DNA from: Lachnospiraceae bacterium JLR.KK002
Lineage (GTDB): Bacteria; Bacillota; Clostridia; Lachnospirales; Lachnospiraceae
Assembly (NCBI GenBank): GCA_036941025.1
Contig: JAYMNP010000001.1
Coordinates: 2,626,501-2,690,500, forward strand
Reading direction: 5' to 3'
DNA length: 64,000 nt
A program made the position numbers and the translations under genes. Shown here piece by piece: positions 59,363 to 64,000 of the stretch (the stretch's first letter is position 1; each line of letters opens with the position of its first letter). The notes under the pieces are model-generated. The model did no database searches. It worked only from the letters and a program-made list of their open reading frames with translations, and was not told where the DNA came from.

Positions 59363-60221
59363 CTGCTGCACCTCCCATCCCTGCATTGACCTGCTGTATC
59401 AGTATCTCATCAAGCAGTTCCTCTGTCAGTTCCGGATGTTCTCCGGCATCCACCCGCATGGCAGGATTGACTGGCTCCGGCCGGAGTGTTTCACTTTTTG
59501 GCTCGCCGTTCTTAAAAGCCGAGCTGCCGGAGAGGTTCTTCAGCAGGATTTTCCGTTCCACCTTGTATTCCGCCCCGATGAAGCCGAGCCGGAGCAGGAA
59601 GCACCGGAATGCGTACTTTTCGTTGTCCGCAGGCTTTTCCTTTGCCGTGATGCGCTTCTGGTTCCTTGCCATGTCGCAGATGGCGGCAATGAAATGGGTG
59701 TAGGCTTTCACCGATTCGCTGTCCTGCCCCTCCGCAAACCATGGGAAGGAAACCTTCTCCCCGTCCGTTTCAATCGGGAGGCTGTCAACCGCCAGCGCCT
59801 TTTTAATCAGGCTCCCTTTGGCATCCACCAGCTTCCGCAGGTTCTCCAGCGCGGCATCCGTGAAGGAATCCCTCGGCATTGCCACCGTAAGCCCCAGATC
59901 TGCCCCCTGTGCCTCCGTTTCCGGCTCCTCCGCTTTGTTTTCCGCATCCGCGCTTTCTTCTGCCGTGCCGCCTTCCTGCGCCGTTTTTGCCGGGGCTGCG
60001 ACAATCCCTCTTTCCGCAAGCCGCTCCAGCAGGTTCTCTATTTCCTCACTGTCCGCCCGGTCGTCAAACTCCACCGCGCCGGTCTTGTCGATGTGGAAGT
60101 AATCCACCTGGTAAGCCGCTGTCGGCATTCCGAGGTATTTCGGCTTTACCTCTAAAATCTCCCCCATTGCCTGCACCAGCGCCTTCCGCTCTGCCCCTGT
60201 CCTGTTGAATTCAAACCTCAT
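59346..60221 (-). CDS. 'Virulence protein'-like element protein
   Basis: 291 residues. N-terminal domain: MRFEFNRTGAERKALVQAMG, PKYLGMPTAAYQVDYFHIDK. An acidic linker (TAEESADAENKAEEPETEAQ) follows, then DLGLTVAMPRDSFTDAAL and a C-terminal module (NEKYAFRCFLLRLGFIGAEY, ERKILLKNLSGSSAFKNG) that closely matches the end of the amidoligase. Relatives in Firmicute conjugative elements are often labelled virulence proteins without evidence. AAGGAGG precedes the start and box D lies 38 bases upstream. It heads a small unit with DUF4314. Confidence 0.8.
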   Translation of the reverse strand: MRFEFNRTGAERKALVQAMGEILEVKPKYLGMPTAAYQVDYFHIDKTGAVEFDDRADSEEIENLLERLAERGIVAAPAKTAQEGGTAEESADAENKAEEPETEAQGADLGLTVAMPRDSFTDAALENLRKLVDAKGSLIKKALAVDSLPIETDGEKVSFPWFAEGQDSESVKAYTHFIAAICDMARNQKRITAKEKPADNEKYAFRCFLLRLGFIGAEYKVERKILLKNLSGSSAFKNGEPKSETLRPEPVNPAMRVDAGEHPELTEELLDEILIQQVNAGMGGAADGISE

Positions 60222-60258
60222 TTTTTTGTACCTCCTTCGTTTTTCGGTACTACATTAA

Positions 60259-60283
60259 TCACTCTGAACGGCAGGAATAGCAA
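60259..60283 (-). promoter_or_regulatory. Shared 25-nt box, copy D
   Basis: Minus strand: TTGCTATT, ten bases, AGAGTGA, then TTAATGTAGTACCGAAAA. Upstream of the 'virulence'-like gene. Confidence 0.75.
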
Positions 60284-60303
60284 GCAGTATGTGAGAAAAA
60301 ATG

Positions 60304-62562
60304 TCACAATAAAAAGTCCGGGAACTGTGCGTAATACACAATGCCCGAAAGCACGAAATAGACATTCGGCAGTGCCACGCCGTTGCCCCACATCTTATAT
60401 TCAGCGGAATCCGAATGGGGGTCTTTCAGCCATTTGATGATCTGCTTATCGGTCTTCGGCTTGGTGGAAGTCCCCGCAATCTTACGGTGGGTCTCAAAGA
60501 CCTCCCGCCAGAAGGCAAGGTCATCCTCCGTTGGCTTTTCCGTCCCAAGGCCGCTGCACCACCAGTCCGGGAAGCCCTGCAGCCTCGCACACTCCGTCGG
60601 CGTCAGCCTGCGGACGATATACTCCGGCTCCATGATATGGTAGTCCCCGCTGAACGCCTCCTGGTTGCCGAGCCACTGCTTGGAGCCCATGCTTGCGGAA
60701 AGTGTGCCGAACACCTCCTTGCCGGATGCAGTCTGCACATCGTTGATGACGGGCGGGTCCTTATAATCCGTAGCCACCAGCGTGTTCGCCAGTTCTTTCT
60801 CCGCCCGTGTGAAATGGGAATTCTTGCTCGTGCAGTAGGTCGGCTGTGCCACGGCGTGGCGGTCCGTTGCATCTAGCGTGAAAGAAATATCCTCATTGAT
60901 GCCGCTGCCCTGTGGCCCGTTCTTATCTTCCCGCCCGATCATAGAACCTTGCAGGACAAAGGTCTGCATCTGCATATTCCGGGTGGCCATCAGCGCCCCG
61001 GACTTTCCCTGCAGGTCGATGACCTCGTCCCTCTGGTTGATGTGGAATGCCGACATCCCCTCCGGCTCCACCACAGCAATACCACCCTGGTTGCAGGACG
61101 GATTCCCGCCGTTCCCATCCAGCGTCCGGGAGGTTTCCGCCTCATAGAATCCGCTGTGCGGGTTATCCGACTTCATGGCATTGCTGTCCTTGGAACAGAT
61201 GCCGTATGCCTGCACCACCAGCTCATTGCAGCGGCTTTCCCCCACATCAAAGGTGTTCAGCGTATTTGCCACCTTCCCGTCCTTCCATGTGGGCGCATCC
61301 CCTTTGTAATGGGCGCGGTATCCCTTGCAGAACGGCACGAACACCGTCTGGTCGTTATTGCAGGAGAGCGTCGCCGATTTGTCGTCCTGGATGATCGGGC
61401 CTTTCCCGCCGCCCTCGCAGCCGGAACGGATTTTCATCGTCTTGGGTGTGTCCGGCTCCACCACGAACGGCTGGTTATTGCCGCCCATCCCATAAGTGGC
61501 ATTGACCGTGGGCGCAGTGTCCAGCGGCCCCGTGTATCTCGTGTCCTGCGAGTGGTTCTCATAGAGCGCCACCGCAGCCGGAACCGTCCCTGCACGGAGC
61601 GTTGGCGAGGTTTCCTCCCCATACCCGATTCCCCGCGCCTGTGCGGAATGCTCCGTGCAGAAGCCAGCCGATTCCAGCACACACGGAGGATGGTGCGCCT
61701 CTGCCCGCAAAGTGCAGGTCACGTCATCCGTCACATCCATCCTCTGCCCGCCCTGGTCATTTAAGCAGATGCCGCCTGCCGCTCCAATGCAATCCGCAGC
61801 ACCTCCGGCAGTTCCTTGCCACGCACGGAAGCCCTCCGCAGAATACCCAGACACGCCTTCGGACTCAAATAATATCTTTCCGGCACTCCCGCCTGCAAAA
61901 TCTGCGACAAGGTAGATTCGTTTCCTTCGCTGGGGGATTCCCCAAAATTGGGCGTCAAGCACCCGCCATGCAAGGGAAAATCCGTCCCCCATGACAGTTC
62001 CTGCGTTTGCCCATTTCCCCTTCGGAGGTCCAGGTACAGAAATACCTTCGTCCTTGACGGAGCAGACCGCTTCGAGGACTGCCTTGAAGTCCTCCCCTTT
62101 GTTGGAGGAGAAAGCGCCGGGGACATTCTCCCATACGATAAACCTTGGGTATTTTCCATCTGTTGCACACCTCATTTCTTTTACGATTCTGATTGCCTGG
62201 TAGAACAGGCAGGACTGCCGCCCGTCTAGCCCCGCCCGCTTGCCGGCCACCGACATATCGGTGCAGGGTGAGCCGAAGGTGATGATGTCCACCGGGGCAA
62301 TCTCTGCGCCATCCACCGCAGAAATATCGCCCAGGTGCTTCACGGAGGGCAGCCGCTTCGTGGTCACCCGGATGGGGAACGGCTCAATTTCTGATGCCCA
62401 TAAAGGCGTGATCCCTGCAAGCAGCCCGCCGAGCGGGAATCCCCCTGAACCATCGAACAGGCTTCCGAGGGTCAGTCCGGAATCCGCAGTCTGCGGATTC
62501 GGTGTGTCTCCGCCGCCAGTGCCGGACTCCCTACTATGGATATATATAGCGTCCGCATTCAT
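60304..62562 (-). CDS. DNA (cytosine-5) methyltransferase with repeat insert
   Basis: 752 residues. C5-methylase motifs: I LGSLFDGSGGFPLGG (residues 32-46), IV FGSPCTDMSVAG with Cys100, VI VWENVPGA, VIII QRRKRIYLVAD (211-221), IX RRLTPTECARLQGFP (651-665) and X KMWGNGVALP. Between VIII and IX, where the target-recognition region lies, about 400 residues contain some ten units ending in a 'TL' strand (SPTLRAG, SATLSCN, ANTLNTFD, SRTLDGNG, SFTLDATD, ANTLVATD). It probably protects phage DNA from host restriction. It overlaps the ParB-MTase gene by four bases (ATGA). Confidence 0.92.
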   Translation of the reverse strand: MNADAIYIHSRESGTGGGDTPNPQTADSGLTLGSLFDGSGGFPLGGLLAGITPLWASEIEPFPIRVTTKRLPSVKHLGDISAVDGAEIAPVDIITFGSPCTDMSVAGKRAGLDGRQSCLFYQAIRIVKEMRCATDGKYPRFIVWENVPGAFSSNKGEDFKAVLEAVCSVKDEGISVPGPPKGKWANAGTVMGDGFSLAWRVLDAQFWGIPQRRKRIYLVADFAGGSAGKILFESEGVSGYSAEGFRAWQGTAGGAADCIGAAGGICLNDQGGQRMDVTDDVTCTLRAEAHHPPCVLESAGFCTEHSAQARGIGYGEETSPTLRAGTVPAAVALYENHSQDTRYTGPLDTAPTVNATYGMGGNNQPFVVEPDTPKTMKIRSGCEGGGKGPIIQDDKSATLSCNNDQTVFVPFCKGYRAHYKGDAPTWKDGKVANTLNTFDVGESRCNELVVQAYGICSKDSNAMKSDNPHSGFYEAETSRTLDGNGGNPSCNQGGIAVVEPEGMSAFHINQRDEVIDLQGKSGALMATRNMQMQTFVLQGSMIGREDKNGPQGSGINEDISFTLDATDRHAVAQPTYCTSKNSHFTRAEKELANTLVATDYKDPPVINDVQTASGKEVFGTLSASMGSKQWLGNQEAFSGDYHIMEPEYIVRRLTPTECARLQGFPDWWCSGLGTEKPTEDDLAFWREVFETHRKIAGTSTKPKTDKQIIKWLKDPHSDSAEYKMWGNGVALPNVYFVLSGIVYYAQFPDFLL

Positions 62563-63815
62563 TCCGCTTCCACCTCCTTTACCAGCTCTGAGTACGGGAT
62601 TTTCTCCCCGCCGCGCACGACATTCACGTTTTCTGAATCCCCGGTATCCTCCACATACCTCCGCAGGATGACGGATGCATACTTTTCATCCAGCTCCATC
62701 ATGTGGCAGATACGGTTTGTCTGCTCACACGCCATCATGGTGGAGCCGCTCCCTCCGAAAGTGTCCAGCACGATGGCGTTCTCCTGGGAGGAATTGCTGA
62801 TCGGATAGCCGAGCAGGTCGAGCGGCTTGGAGGTCGGGTGGTTCTTATTCCGCTTCGGTTTGTCATAATTCCAGATGGTCGTCTGCTTCCGGTCGGAGTA
62901 CCACGGGTGCTTCCCGTTCTTTAGAAATCCGTACAGCACAGGCTCGTGCTGCCACTGGTAATCCGAGCGCCCAAGCACCAGCGAATTCTTTACCCATATG
63001 CACACCCCCGCAAGATGGAACCCGGCATCCACAAAGGCTTTCCTGAAATTCAGCCCCTCCGTGTCCGCATGGAACACATAGGCAGCGCCGCCCTTCTCCA
63101 GATGCTCCGCCATGTTCTGGAAGGAATTGTACAGAAAAGTGTAGAACTCCCCGTTCTCCATGCTGTCGTTCTGGATGGAAAGCCCGCTGCCGCTTTTGAA
63201 TGCGACATTATAAGGCGGGTCCGTCACGATGAGGTTCGCCTTCTTCCCATCCATGAGTGCCGCCACATCCTCCGCGCTGGTGGCGTCCCCGCACAGCAGC
63301 CTGTGCCTGCCCACCGTCCAGATGTCGCCCCGCTCCACGAATGCTGCTTTCTCCAAGGCTGCGGAAAGGTCGAAATCATCGTCTTTCACATCTTTTTCCC
63401 CGTCCCCGGCAAAAAGGTCTGCGATCTCATCCGCACCGAAGCCCGTAAGGGATACATCAAAATCCGCACCCTGCAGACTTTCAATCTCGATGCGGAGCAG
63501 CTCCTCATCCCATCCCGCGTCAAGAGCCATGCGGTTGTCCGCAAGGATGTAGGCTTTCTTCTGCGCCTCCGTCAGATAGTCCACAAACACACACGGAACC
63601 TCTGTAATCCCTTCCTCTTTTGCGGCGGCAATCCTGCCATGCCCCGCGATGACATTAAAATCCCGGTCGATGATGACCGGGTTGATGAAGCCGAACTCCC
63701 GCAGGGATGAGCGGAGCTTCGCAAGCTGCTCCGGCGAGTGCGTCCGCGCGTTATTCACATACGGCACCAGTTTCCCCAAAGGGATGAGCTGCATCTCTGT
63801 TGTCGTCTTTCCCAT
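62559..63815 (-). CDS. ParB-like domain fused to DNA methyltransferase
   Basis: 418 residues. Residues 1-95 are a ParB/Srx-type domain (VPYVNNARTHSPEQLAKLRS, INPVIIDRDFNVIAGHGRIA). Residues about 160-400 are a beta-class N6-adenine/N4-cytosine methylase: IVTDPPYNVAF with DPPY 199-202, then DTFGGSGSTMMACEQ (353-359 AdoMet site). This fusion is common in phages and elements. It follows the small terminase by six bases and overlaps the C5 methylase, so three enzymes of DNA packaging and marking come from one mRNA. The specificity is unknown. Confidence 0.92.
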   Translation of the reverse strand: MGKTTTEMQLIPLGKLVPYVNNARTHSPEQLAKLRSSLREFGFINPVIIDRDFNVIAGHGRIAAAKEEGITEVPCVFVDYLTEAQKKAYILADNRMALDAGWDEELLRIEIESLQGADFDVSLTGFGADEIADLFAGDGEKDVKDDDFDLSAALEKAAFVERGDIWTVGRHRLLCGDATSAEDVAALMDGKKANLIVTDPPYNVAFKSGSGLSIQNDSMENGEFYTFLYNSFQNMAEHLEKGGAAYVFHADTEGLNFRKAFVDAGFHLAGVCIWVKNSLVLGRSDYQWQHEPVLYGFLKNGKHPWYSDRKQTTIWNYDKPKRNKNHPTSKPLDLLGYPISNSSQENAIVLDTFGGSGSTMMACEQTNRICHMMELDEKYASVILRRYVEDTGDSENVNVVRGGEKIPYSELVKEVEAE

Positions 63816-63821
63816 TTTCCT

Positions 63822-64000
63822 CTACACTCCTTTCCTTGCGCGGAGCAGCCGCTCCATCACGTCATCCTGGGGCGTGTTCCCCGAAAACTCCACCGAACAG
63901 TTCTCCTTCACGATCTGGTAAATCTGCATCCAGCAGTAATTGGTCTGCTTCATGTAGGACTGGCTCATGGAAACGTAAGGGGAAGCGATGGCTGCACCCG
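63822..64000 (-). CDS. P27-type terminase small subunit, N-terminus beyond window
   Basis: The last 58 or so residues are seen: SPYVSMSQSYMKQTNYCWMQ, IYQIVKENCSVEFSG, NTPQDDVMERLLRARKGV, then stop. This ending (SPYxxxSxxYxKQxxxxxxx then DDVMExLL) is that of the P27 family small terminase, which recognises phage DNA for packaging. Its gene normally precedes the large subunit directly; here about 7.6 kb of methylase and cargo genes lies between. The start is beyond the right edge. Confidence 0.85.
   Translation of the reverse strand, partial: GAAIASPYVSMSQSYMKQTNYCWMQIYQIVKENCSVEFSGNTPQDDVMERLLRARKGV

Overview
The window reads as a low-to-mid GC, spore-forming member of the Clostridia, most likely Lachnospiraceae. 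The evidence is a spoIIA-sigF locus followed by spoVA genes, a T-box leader ahead of valS, AGGAGG-type ribosome binding sites, and many gene types that are common in gut Lachnospiraceae (DUF4179 anti-sigma, DUF6062, DUF305, VanZ-like, FapA/DUF342). The genus is an inference. No rRNA, tRNA or CRISPR was seen.

Host part (1-35.1 kb). Left to right: a membrane protein cut by the window edge; an M29-type aminopeptidase split by a 1.76 kb insertion sequence with an 11-14 bp target duplication; small membrane proteins and pyrE; spoVAC-spoVAB-spoVAA with a sigma-G-like promoter; a Uma2-type nuclease; sigF-spoIIAB-spoIIAA; a TPR membrane protein, folC and a 46-codon gene; a decayed response regulator; fapA; valS with a complete T-box leader and promoter; a DMT transporter with a histidine-rich tail; the wreck of an AvaI/BsoBI-type restriction-modification system; a TetR-controlled RND exporter; a secreted lipase; pta; a duplicated DUF305 protein; DUF6062; a decayed TipA-like MerR regulator; an ECF-type sigma/anti-sigma pair; a gamma-carbonic anhydrase; and a low-molecular-weight tyrosine phosphatase. 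Intergenic repeats are frequent: two tandem-repeat blocks (37 and 40 nt units) at convergent gene ends, and several hairpin elements.

Prophage part (about 35.5 kb to beyond the right edge). The DNA is GC-richer and almost every gene is on the minus strand. A Tn916-type integrase and excisionase sit at the left end. Then follow amidase lysin, holin, tail-tip proteins, tape measure, tail chaperone with a probable -1 frameshift, major tail protein, head-tail joining proteins, HK97-type capsid, ClpP-type protease, portal and large terminase. The small terminase lies 7.6 kb away at the right edge. Between the two terminase genes is an accessory cassette: a ParB-MTase fusion, a large C5 DNA methyltransferase with an internal repeat array, a 'virulence protein'-like gene, DUF4314, a glutamine-synthetase-fold amidoligase, a gamma-glutamylcyclotransferase-like protein, a zinc ribbon and two small proteins. 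A SymE-like toxin (the only plus-strand prophage gene) and an AT-rich DUF2971 gene are further cargo.

Main new signals. (1) A 25-nt box, TTGCTATT-N10-AGAGYGA, occurs five times with identical spacing and always points at a start codon: upstream of the excisionase, SymE, a small gene, the amidoligase and the 'virulence'-like gene. It suggests one promoter or operator shared by the integration and cargo genes. (2) The gap between amidoligase and cyclotransferase genes folds into consecutive stem-loops, including a perfect three-way junction. (3) The amidoligase and the 'virulence'-like protein share a C-terminal module. (4) The C5 methyltransferase carries about ten 'TL' repeats in its target-recognition region.
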